From positions 1-5,057 of the forward strand of contig JAFNRY010000126.1 of assembly GCA_017385345.1 (NCBI GenBank): 5,057 bases of DNA. The letters are read 5' to 3'. This DNA is from Kiritimatiellia bacterium. GTDB lineage: Bacteria; Verrucomicrobiota; Kiritimatiellia; RFP12; UBA1067. The notes beneath the pieces are model-generated. The model was not told the DNA's origin, did not search any database, and worked only from the letters and a program-made list of their open reading frames with translations. Position 1 is the first letter of the stretch. Each line of letters opens with the position of its first letter. Positions 1 through 5,057 of the stretch are shown here, piece after piece. Position numbers and translations under genes: made by a program.

Positions 1-9
1 AATGATCCT

Positions 10-29
10 GAACGTTTAACCAAACGTTC
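10..29. repeat. Perfect 8-bp inverted repeat (stem-loop or operator-like)
   Basis: GAACGTTT (10-17) and AAACGTTC (22-29) are perfect reverse complements around a 4-nt AACC loop. A run of five T's follows at 37-41, seven bases after the stem. That gap is too long for a classical intrinsic terminator, and the stem is AT-rich. It could be a weak terminator of a gene to the left, or a protein-binding site. The function is not known. Confidence 0.5.
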
Positions 30-166
30 GAGAAGGTTTTTCCGGAAGAACGAGAGCTCCTCGCCAAAACTTCGTGCGTCGAAAAACGGAACTATTCCAT
101 AATTTGCAAAAATGCATTTTTTCGAAATGTGAAGTTATCTGTCTATGTTTAATCCTACGCATCCGC

Positions 167-208
167 AGAAAACAAGTGGAACTGAGATTAGAAAACAAGT
201 GGAACTGA
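167..208 (+). repeat. Tandem pair of 19-bp direct repeats
   Basis: AGAAAACAAGTGGAACTGA occurs perfectly at 167-185 and again at 190-208. The copies are separated by GATT, giving a 23-bp period. No third full copy is seen on either side, although GGAAC recurs in the arm of the adjacent hairpin (216-220). The pair sits in non-coding DNA upstream of the operon. It could be a direct-repeat binding site on one face of the helix (23 bp is close to two turns), a recent local duplication, or part of a small dispersed element together with the hairpin. Confidence 0.85.
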
Positions 209-212
209 CATA

Positions 213-241
213 AGCGGAACGGGCTTCCAGCCCGTTCCGCT
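213..241. repeat. Perfect 13-bp GC-rich hairpin
   Basis: AGCGGAACGGGCT (213-225) and AGCCCGTTCCGCT (229-241) pair perfectly around the 3-nt loop TCC. This is by far the strongest hairpin in the leader. No T-run follows it on either strand, so it is not a canonical intrinsic terminator. If transcription of the operon starts upstream, this structure would sit in the 5' untranslated RNA, about 70 nt before the start codon. It could instead be a dispersed palindromic (REP-like) element, or a terminator without a U-tract for an upstream gene. Confidence 0.8.
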
Positions 242-250
242 CACGCCGTC

Positions 251-268
251 AACATCGTGCACGACGTT
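251..268. promoter_or_regulatory. Candidate operator: 18-bp near-palindrome
   Basis: AACATCGTGCACGACGTT is an inverted repeat with one mismatched pair (A254/C265) around a perfect 10-bp core TCGTGCACGA (255-264). It lies 22 to 42 bp upstream of the TATAAT element, next to where a -35 box would be. That is a typical place for a repressor or activator dimer. It does not resemble the B. subtilis-type BirA box (TTGTTAAC-like half-sites far apart) or the BioR box (TTATCTATAA). Assigning it as an operator is inference from symmetry and position. Confidence 0.35.
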
Positions 269-289
269 CTATCCTAAGGGCGTTCAACT

Positions 290-298
290 TGGTATAAT
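290..298 (+). promoter_or_regulatory. Extended -10 promoter element (TGGTATAAT)
   Basis: A perfect sigma-70-type -10 hexamer TATAAT occupies 293-298 and is preceded by TG at 290-291, which makes an extended -10. No hexamer resembling TTGACA is present 16-19 bp upstream (around 268-276). Extended -10 promoters can work without one. A start about seven bases downstream would fall near 305, only about five bases before the ATG at 310, and would leave the Shine-Dalgarno at 299-303 out of the transcript. It is therefore either a promoter giving an almost leaderless mRNA or a chance match. Confidence 0.45.
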
Positions 299-303
299 GG
301 AGG
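299..303 (+). promoter_or_regulatory. Shine-Dalgarno for the exoribonuclease gene
   Basis: GGAGG lies six bases before the ATG at 310, which is ideal spacing, and supports this start. It directly abuts the TATAAT element. It is the only strong ribosome-binding site in the window: the next three genes start in ATGA overlaps with no clear Shine-Dalgarno. Confidence 0.75.
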
Positions 304-309
304 GAGAAA

Positions 310-1887
310 ATGAAAAGAGTGAAAAGAGAAAGAGAAAAAGGCGCGAACGCCGCTTCGACACCGTACGCGCCGCCCGGCAAGACGCCGCGCGAAGATACGC
401 TTTCCGTCATGAAGTTCTTCTCGATTCCGCGTTCGTTCCCGAAAGGAGCCTTGGCGGAGGCGGAGCGCTGTTCGATGGAAAATCCCGGGAAACGGCTGGA
501 TTTGCGCAAAAAGTTCATATTCACGTGCGATCCGCAGACGGCGCGCGACTACGACGACGCGCTTTCGTTCTCGCGATCTCCCGGCGGCAGGTGCGTTCTC
601 GGCGTGCACATAGCGGACGTTTCCCATTTCGTGCGACCCGGAGGCGCTCTCGACCGCGAGGCGGCGAAGCGCTCGACAAGCGTGTATTTCGCCGACCGCG
701 TCGTGCCGATGCTGCCGGAGGCGCTCTCGAACGGTCTGTGCTCCCTCGTTCCGGGCGAGGACAGGCTGGCGTTCTCCGTATTCATGGAGTTCGACAAAGA
801 CGGGAAGATGGTCAAGCGGTCGTTCGCGAAATCGATCATCCGCTCCAAGGCCAGATACGCCTACGAAGACGTCATGGCCGCCATCGACGGACGCAAAGAC
901 TGCGCCATCGGCGCAAAAGAGCGCAAAACCATACTCGCGATAAACTCGCTCGCCCAAAAACTCCGCGCCAGACGGTTCGCGGCCGGGGCGCTCGACATAG
1001 ACATTCCGGAAACAACCATCGCTCTCGACGAAAACGGGGAGATGACCGGCATCGAAACGCATCGCGGGGACGAATCGCACCAGCTCGTCGAAGAATGCAT
1101 GGTGGCGGCGAACGAGGCGGTGGCGACCGAGCTCGACTCCAAGAAAATCGCCATCCTCTCGCGCATCCACGAACCGCCCGACGCGGACAAGCTGGAAACG
1201 CTGCAGGCGGAGCTCAAATCGCTCGGCGTCAAGACCGGGAATCTGCTGAAACGCGCGGCATTCGCCCGCTTTTTGCAGAGCGCGAAACGCCACCCGCTCT
1301 ATCCGACGATATCGATGATGATCTTGAGATCCATGAAGCGGGCCGAGTACAGCCCCGTCAAACACGGCCACTACGGGCTGGCGAAAGAGCACTACGCTCA
1401 TTTCACGTCGCCCATACGCCGCTACCCCGACCTTACCGTCCACCGCCAGCTTGCGGCATATCTCGAAGGCCGCGGGCCGCACGTGCCGCCGGCCGCGCTC
1501 GCGGAGCAGGCCCGCCATTCGAACGCGTGCGAACAGCGGGCGGCGGAGGCGGAAAGGGAGCTTCTCGAAATCAAAAAATACCGGATACTCCAGGCGCGGC
1601 TCGACAAGGGCGACCGCCCCGAATACGAAGCGACCATCGTGAAATGCGCTCCGTTCGGATGCTTCGTAGAAGTGGAAGAACTCGCCGTCAGCGGACTCGT
1701 CCACGTCTCGACGCTTTCTCGCAAGTTCGTGAGGTTCAACCGCGAAGACCAGACGCTGAGCGCCCCGGGAGGCGAATCGTGGCGCATCGGCCAGACCATG
1801 AGGGTTCGCCTTTCCGGCGTCGATTTCGTGCAGCGCCGGCTCGACTTCGCGCCAGCGCGCCGGACCTCGGACCGCAGACTGAAATGA
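310..1887 (+). CDS. RNase II/R-family 3'-5' exoribonuclease, N-terminally short
   Basis: A 525-residue RNB-family exoribonuclease, expected to degrade RNA processively from the 3' end in the cytoplasm using Mg2+. The catalytic RNB domain starts near residue 62. Its metal-binding aspartates match the TxD-x5-DxDD pattern as D74, D80, D82 and D83. HIADVSHFV (100-108) and AHFTSPIRRYPDL (363-375) are signature segments of RNase R/VacB. A C-terminal S1 RNA-binding domain covers about 438-512. RNase R is usually about 700-800 residues with two cold-shock domains before RNB. Here only about 60 residues precede RNB: a basic start (MKRVKREREK) and then the FSIPRSFPKG linker. In-frame stops at 295-297 and 211-213 exclude a longer N-terminus. 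The long basic C-terminal tail of E. coli RNase R is also missing. A later start at ATG 409 (Met34) has no Shine-Dalgarno. The gene overlaps queE by 4 bp. Whether it acts as RNase R or RNase II cannot be decided from sequence. Confidence 0.93.
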   Translation: MKRVKREREKGANAASTPYAPPGKTPREDTLSVMKFFSIPRSFPKGALAEAERCSMENPGKRLDLRKKFIFTCDPQTARDYDDALSFSRSPGGRCVLGVHIADVSHFVRPGGALDREAAKRSTSVYFADRVVPMLPEALSNGLCSLVPGEDRLAFSVFMEFDKDGKMVKRSFAKSIIRSKARYAYEDVMAAIDGRKDCAIGAKERKTILAINSLAQKLRARRFAAGALDIDIPETTIALDENGEMTGIETHRGDESHQLVEECMVAANEAVATELDSKKIAILSRIHEPPDADKLETLQAELKSLGVKTGNLLKRAAFARFLQSAKRHPLYPTISMMILRSMKRAEYSPVKHGHYGLAKEHYAHFTSPIRRYPDLTVHRQLAAYLEGRGPHVPPAALAEQARHSNACEQRAAEAERELLEIKKYRILQARLDKGDRPEYEATIVKCAPFGCFVEVEELAVSGLVHVSTLSRKFVRFNREDQTLSAPGGESWRIGQTMRVRLSGVDFVQRRLDFAPARRTSDRRLK

Positions 1888-2474
1888 CCCGGTTCGATCT
1901 CGTCGAAATCTTCGCCTCCATGCAGGGCGAAGGCCGCAACACGGGAAGGCAGTGCGCTTTCGTCCGCTTCGCCGGATGCAACTTCGACTGTCCGTGGTGC
2001 GACACGGCGAAAGAGGCACGCTTCGCGGCCACCGCCGCGGAAATCGTCTCCGAACTTTCGCAATACCCCGTGCGCAGCGTCGTGCTGACCGGCGGCGAAC
2101 CGGCGGCCGTGGAAGGCGCCGGAGAGCTTGCCGCCGCGCTGAAGAGCGCGGGCTGGTGGACGGCGGTCGAAACGAACGGCTCCATCGACGCCCCGTGGCT
2201 CCGCTCCATCGACTACGTCGCGTGCTCGCCCAAACTCGAATACCCGGACCGCATCGCGATCGAAAAGGCGGACGAGGTGAGGGTTGTCGCCTCTTCGGAG
2301 ACGGCGGCCGATTTCTGCCGCGAGGTCGAAAAGAGGATCGAAGCGACAGACTACTACGTTTCGCCGTGCGAACGCGGGGGCGAAATGGACTGGGCGACTG
2401 CCAAGAGCGTACTCGCCCGCCTCCCGCGATGGTCGCTTTCCGTGCAGCTCCACAAGATTCTCGGATTCAGATGA
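1884..2474 (+). CDS. queE: 7-carboxy-7-deazaguanine synthase (radical SAM)
   Basis: A 196-residue radical-SAM enzyme that converts 6-carboxy-5,6,7,8-tetrahydropterin to 7-carboxy-7-deazaguanine, a step towards preQ0, queuosine and other 7-deazapurines. The 4Fe-4S cluster motif CX3CX2C is C32, C36 and C39 within AGCNFDCPWCDT. Other QueE hallmarks are the N-terminal SMQGEG (12-17), GGEP (70-73, SAM binding), VETNGS (95-100), CSPK (114-117) and a C-terminal QLHKILGFR typical of the family. At 196 residues it is somewhat shorter than many homologues but looks complete. The start ATG overlaps the stop of the exoribonuclease gene (ATGA, 1884-1887) and lacks a clear Shine-Dalgarno, which points to translational coupling. 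The partners QueD, QueC and FolE are not in the window. Its place between an exoribonuclease and biotin genes is unusual, and no functional link is evident. Confidence 0.9.
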   Translation: MTRFDLVEIFASMQGEGRNTGRQCAFVRFAGCNFDCPWCDTAKEARFAATAAEIVSELSQYPVRSVVLTGGEPAAVEGAGELAAALKSAGWWTAVETNGSIDAPWLRSIDYVACSPKLEYPDRIAIEKADEVRVVASSETAADFCREVEKRIEATDYYVSPCERGGEMDWATAKSVLARLPRWSLSVQLHKILGFR

Positions 2475-3169
2475 AAGAGGGAAAAATATATTTCGTAACC
2501 GGCATAGACACCGGGATAGGAAAGACGGCCGCGACGGCCGCGATGCTGCGCTGGCTTCTGCGGCGCGGAACGGACGCGACGTCGATGAAACTCGTCCAGA
2601 CCGGCTGCGAAGGCTCTTCGGAAGACCTTCTGGCGCACCGCGCCGCATCCGGCGGCGAAACGGCGGACGACCGCGAAGGCCTTACCGCGCCGCAGATCTT
2701 CAGATTCCCGTCGTCCCCGGCGCTGGCGGCGGGCCTCGAAGGGCGCGAAGTCGATGTGGAAGCCGTTTCCGCGGCGGCGGCCGAACTCGCGCGGCGCCAC
2801 GACGCCGTCCTGGCAGAGGGAGCCGGCGGAATGCTCGTGCCACTCAGGGGCGCGCTCCTCGAAGCGGACTTCGCGGCGGAGCGCGGATGGCCGCTCCTGC
2901 TCGTCACGTGCGGGCGACTCGGATCCCTCAACCACACGCTGCTCTCCCTCGAGGCGGCAAAAACGCGCGGCATGGACGTCGCGGGCGTCGTCTTCGACGA
3001 ATGGCCCGCCGCCGACCCGCTGATCGAAGCGGACACGAAAAAGGAAATACTGCGCCATCTGGACAGGCTCGGCTTCGAAAGAAGGCTCGTCTCGTTCGGG
3101 CGCACGGGCGCGGACGGCGCCCCTGCGGACGGCGCGGCGGAGCCGGACTTCTCCTCGATATTCCCATGA
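2471..3169 (+). CDS. bioD: Dethiobiotin synthetase
   Basis: A 232-residue ATP-dependent dethiobiotin synthetase. It carboxylates 7,8-diaminopelargonic acid (DAPA) with CO2 and closes the ureido ring, the penultimate step of biotin synthesis, in the cytoplasm. The P-loop is GIDTGIGKT (11-19), in the GxDTxxGK form specific to BioD. SMKLVQTG (38-45) supplies the conserved lysine K40, equivalent to E. coli K37. EGAGGMLVPL (116-125) is the second nucleotide/Mg2+-binding motif, and GRLGSLNHTLL (148-158) matches the family's LGxxNH segment. The length is normal for the family. The start ATG overlaps the queE stop (ATGA, 2471-2474) and no Shine-Dalgarno is visible. The C-terminal 20 or so residues are Ala/Gly/Asp-rich and look unconserved. 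The neighbouring bioA makes its substrate. Confidence 0.95.
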   Translation: MKEGKIYFVTGIDTGIGKTAATAAMLRWLLRRGTDATSMKLVQTGCEGSSEDLLAHRAASGGETADDREGLTAPQIFRFPSSPALAAGLEGREVDVEAVSAAAAELARRHDAVLAEGAGGMLVPLRGALLEADFAAERGWPLLLVTCGRLGSLNHTLLSLEAAKTRGMDVAGVVFDEWPAADPLIEADTKKEILRHLDRLGFERRLVSFGRTGADGAPADGAAEPDFSSIFP

Positions 3170-4464
3170 CGGCAGGCGAAATACTCGAATACGACAGGCG
3201 TCGCGTATGGCATCCGTACGCCTCGCTCTCCAATCCCCCGCGCGCGCGTCTCGCCGCGCGGACCGAAGGAATATACATCGAAACGGCGGACGGCGGGCGG
3301 CTGATCGACGGCGTCGCGAGCTGGTGGTGCGCCGCGCACGGCCACGGCCATCCCGCCATAGTCGAGGCGATCCGCAGGCAGGCGCGGACGATGAGCCACG
3401 TGATGTTCGGCGGATTCACCCACGAACCGGCCGTCGAACTCGCGGACAGGATAGCGGCGATCGCGCCGGAGGGGCTGCGCAACGTATTCTTCGCCGACAG
3501 CGGCTCCATTTCCGTTGAAGTGGCGGTGAAGATGGCGATACAGTACCAGCAGGCGAAGGGCCGGCCGCGGCGCTGCAAGATGGTAGCGCTCGAAGGCGGC
3601 TACCACGGAGACACCGCGTGCGCGATGGCTCTTTCGGATCCCGACGGCATGCACACCCTTTTCAAAGGCATGATGCCGCGCCATTTCTTCGCGCCGAAAC
3701 CGGAGGGCGACGCCGGTAGATGGGCGGAAGAGCTGGAAAAGACCATCGATGCGCACAAGGACGAGATCGCGGGCGTGATATGCGAACCGATCCTCCAGGC
3801 GGCCAACGCAATGCACTTCTACGGGGCGGACTTCCTGCGGGCGATGCGCAGAATCTGCGACGAGCGCGACCTCGTGCTCGTGTTCGATGAAATCGCGGCC
3901 GGGTTCCACCGCACGGGGCCGCTGTGGGCGCATTCGCGGGCGGCGGACGCGGCGCCGGACGTCATGTGCATAGGCAAGGCGCTCACGGGAGGCCACGTTT
4001 CGCTCGCCGCCGCGATAGCCTCCGACAAGACGGCCGACGCGATATCGCGCGGAAACGTCGGCGCGCTCATGCACGGGCCGACATACATGGCCAACCCGCT
4101 CGCCTGCGCCGCGGCCAACGCTTCGCTCGAACTCTTCGCGGCCGGCGGCTACGAAGAAAAGGTTCACCATGCGGAGGAGGTTTTCAAGAAGCGGCTCGCC
4201 GGGGTGGAGCGCGGCGGAAACGTCAGGGACGTCCGCGTCCTCGGAGCCGTCGCCGTCGTCGAAACCGGACGGCTCCCCGAACGCGACGCGATCGACCGCG
4301 TCATAGACGAATACGGCGTCTGGCTGAGGCCGTTCGCCAACTTCATATACGCCATGCCGCCGCTCGTATGCGACGACGCGGCGCTGTCGCGGATCGCAGA
4401 CGCGATGGCCGCGATGGCCGCGCTGCCGCCCGGCAGGGAGGCGGCGGGGGACTTCCATGAATGA
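3166..4464 (+). CDS. bioA: Adenosylmethionine-8-amino-7-oxononanoate (DAPA) aminotransferase
   Basis: A 432-residue, PLP-dependent class-III aminotransferase that transfers the amino group of SAM (in some relatives lysine) to KAPA, giving 7,8-diaminopelargonic acid. It aligns with E. coli BioA almost throughout: VWHPYAS (14-20, active-site Y18), ASWW (51-54), MSHVMFGG (76-83), DSGS (111-114), GGYHGDT (144-150, Y146 stacking on PLP), DEIAAGFHRTG (241-251, D241 and R249), the PLP-lysine K271 in GKALTGG, HGPTYMANPLACAAANASL (303-321), and WLRPFANFIYAMPP (386-399, R388). The segments are those of true BioA and not of other class-III aminotransferases. The length is normal. It overlaps bioD by ATGA (3166-3169) and bioW by 8 bp. 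All residues known to be catalytic in E. coli that I could place are present. The amino donor cannot be decided from sequence. Confidence 0.96.
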   Translation: MTAGEILEYDRRRVWHPYASLSNPPRARLAARTEGIYIETADGGRLIDGVASWWCAAHGHGHPAIVEAIRRQARTMSHVMFGGFTHEPAVELADRIAAIAPEGLRNVFFADSGSISVEVAVKMAIQYQQAKGRPRRCKMVALEGGYHGDTACAMALSDPDGMHTLFKGMMPRHFFAPKPEGDAGRWAEELEKTIDAHKDEIAGVICEPILQAANAMHFYGADFLRAMRRICDERDLVLVFDEIAAGFHRTGPLWAHSRAADAAPDVMCIGKALTGGHVSLAAAIASDKTADAISRGNVGALMHGPTYMANPLACAAANASLELFAAGGYEEKVHHAEEVFKKRLAGVERGGNVRDVRVLGAVAVVETGRLPERDAIDRVIDEYGVWLRPFANFIYAMPPLVCDDAALSRIADAMAAMAALPPGREAAGDFHE

Positions 4465-5057
4465 CGCCGCGGCAGGCAGCGGGGGCGACGCGCTCTTCTG
4501 CATCAAGATGCGCGCGTCGCGCGCGGGCGAACACACGTCCGGCGCCGAACGCATCGCCCCCGGCCAAGAGCTGCCGCACATTGCGGCGGATCTGGCCAGA
4601 CGCGCCCTCTCGCACCCGAAAGGGGCGCCGGACTTCATCAATATAAAAGCGGACGCGGCGACTGACATCGAGCGGCTGGAAGCGCTGCCGGTCTCGACTT
4701 GCGAAACGGCGGACGCGCGAAGCGGACTCGAGACCGCAAGGCGGCTTCTGCGCGAAGCCGGCGTCGCGCGCGCCGACGAAATAATGGAACTCTTTCCCGA
4801 ATGCCATTCCATGCGCGGCGCGATGATCGTGGACGCCGCCACGCTCGAGCGGCTCGAGCCGGACCGCGAACGCGGAGTGCGCGCGACGCGGATGGACATG
4901 GCCGGCGCATATTCTGCGGCTGGACGGAAAAACCATTTCGCGGAAGCGCTCGTGCTCGCCACGAAAGTAGCCAACGCTCCGGGCATCGCGGCGGAAGTCT
5001 GCATCTCCGACGATCCGGACTACGTCACCGGCTACGTGGCGTCGAAAACGCTCGGAT
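4457..5057 (+). CDS. bioW: 6-carboxyhexanoate-CoA ligase (pimeloyl-CoA synthetase), 3' end beyond window
   Basis: The first 200 residues of BioW, which activates free pimelate with ATP and CoA to pimeloyl-CoA, the substrate of BioF. The fragment follows B. subtilis BioW closely: FCIKMRAS (14-21), HTSGAERI (26-33), LSHPKGAPDF (51-60), RGAMIVD (120-126), GVRATRMD (140-147), and SDDPDYVTGYVASK (184-197). The family is usually about 240-260 residues, so roughly 50 residues, including part of the ligase active site, lie past the edge. The start ATG at 4457 gives a 13-residue Gly/Ala-rich extension. The next in-frame ATG (4508) would cut into the conserved FCIKMRAS segment. GGGGGA at 4446-4451 is a weak Shine-Dalgarno. 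The start lies in an 8-bp overlap with bioA. The gene implies pimelate-dependent biotin synthesis. Confidence 0.94.
   Translation, partial: MNDAAAGSGGDALFCIKMRASRAGEHTSGAERIAPGQELPHIAADLARRALSHPKGAPDFINIKADAATDIERLEALPVSTCETADARSGLETARRLLREAGVARADEIMELFPECHSMRGAMIVDAATLERLEPDRERGVRATRMDMAGAYSAAGRKNHFAEALVLATKVANAPGIAAEVCISDDPDYVTGYVASKTLG

Larger units (their letters stand above)
1..309. other. AT-rich intergenic/leader region
   Basis: This stretch has no convincing gene. It is visibly richer in A and T than the genes to its right, above all from about 80 to 210. All three forward frames contain stops. The frame of the first gene is closed by stops at 100-102, 130-132, 211-213 and 295-297. 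It holds the repeats, hairpin, palindrome and promoter-like element listed separately. Positions 43-166 carry nothing I can assign: there are T- and A-rich runs and a few weak -10-like hexamers (for example TATGTT at 144-149) without a matching -35. The end of an upstream gene may lie at or just left of position 1. Confidence 0.7.

Noticed and set aside
1..102. Forward frame open from the window edge to TAA at 100-102 (33 codons), possibly the tail of an upstream gene
   Set aside because: The codons lack the strong GC bias of the real genes and the product is an unrecognised basic stretch. It needs sequence to the left to judge.
16..198. 60-codon minus-strand open frame in the leader
   Set aside because: No family resemblance, composition like translated AT-rich DNA, and it runs through the direct repeats and the left inverted repeat. 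A small gene cannot be excluded, but nothing supports it.
1..309. BirA- or BioR-type biotin operator, or a riboswitch
   Set aside because: I looked for TTGTTAAC-like spaced half-sites and a TTATCTATAA-like box and saw neither. No known riboswitch core (for example preQ1 or TPP type) is apparent.
274..2019. 581-codon antisense open frame opposite the exoribonuclease
   Set aside because: Arg-rich shadow of the real coding strand, with no motif or own ribosome-binding site.
297..2474. Very long forward reading frame (725 codons) starting at 297 and running in frame into queE
   Set aside because: Up to 1883 it overlaps the exoribonuclease in another frame and encodes Arg-rich low-complexity sequence. 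Only the queE part has motifs. It is an open frame caused by high GC, not a fusion protein.
2520..2541. Short GC-rich repeats (GACGGCCGC twice in bioD; GATGGCCGC twice near 4405 in bioA)
   Set aside because: They encode ordinary Ala-rich stretches inside conserved or tail regions of the enzymes and look like codon bias.
2467..5004. 845-codon antisense open frame across bioD, bioA and bioW
   Set aside because: It lies opposite three well-recognised genes, has no recognisable domain and is Arg/Ala/Ser-rich, as expected for the complement of GC-rich codons.

Overview
The window reads as one bacterial transcription unit on the + strand. About 300 bp of AT-rich, repeat-bearing intergenic DNA lies ahead of five tightly packed, GC-rich genes. 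In order they are an RNase II/R-family exoribonuclease without the usual N-terminal cold-shock domains (310-1887), the radical-SAM enzyme QueE (1884-2474), and three biotin-synthesis genes: bioD (2471-3169), bioA (3166-4464) and bioW (4457 to beyond the right edge). I recognise all five by family motifs, not by a database search.

Every junction overlaps: ATGA at the first three and an 8-bp ATGAATGA at bioA/bioW. No internal terminator or spacer is visible. Translation of the four downstream genes is therefore probably coupled to the gene before. The three bio genes cover pimelate activation (BioW), DAPA formation (BioA) and ring closure to dethiobiotin (BioD). BioF and BioB are needed for a complete pathway and are not in the window; bioF may lie just past the right edge. 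BioW implies that free pimelate is the precursor, not the BioC/BioH route. The link of QueE and the exoribonuclease to biotin is positional only.

The leader (1-309) holds an 8-bp inverted repeat (10-29), two perfect 19-bp direct repeats (167-208), a perfect 13-bp GC-rich hairpin (213-241), an 18-bp near-palindrome (251-268), and a consensus extended -10 element (290-298) that runs straight into the Shine-Dalgarno of the first gene.

The organism cannot be fixed from this sequence. It is a bacterium with GC-rich genes, AT-rich intergenic DNA and frequent ATA isoleucine codons despite the high GC. The hairpin resembles the dispersed GGGCTTCCAGCCC-type palindromes I associate with some Verrucomicrobiota/PVC-group genomes, but that is a weak guess. 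I found no mobile element, CRISPR array, tRNA or rRNA. The window is mostly a conventional metabolic operon with an unusual gene combination, and I do not see a new defence or mobile system in it.
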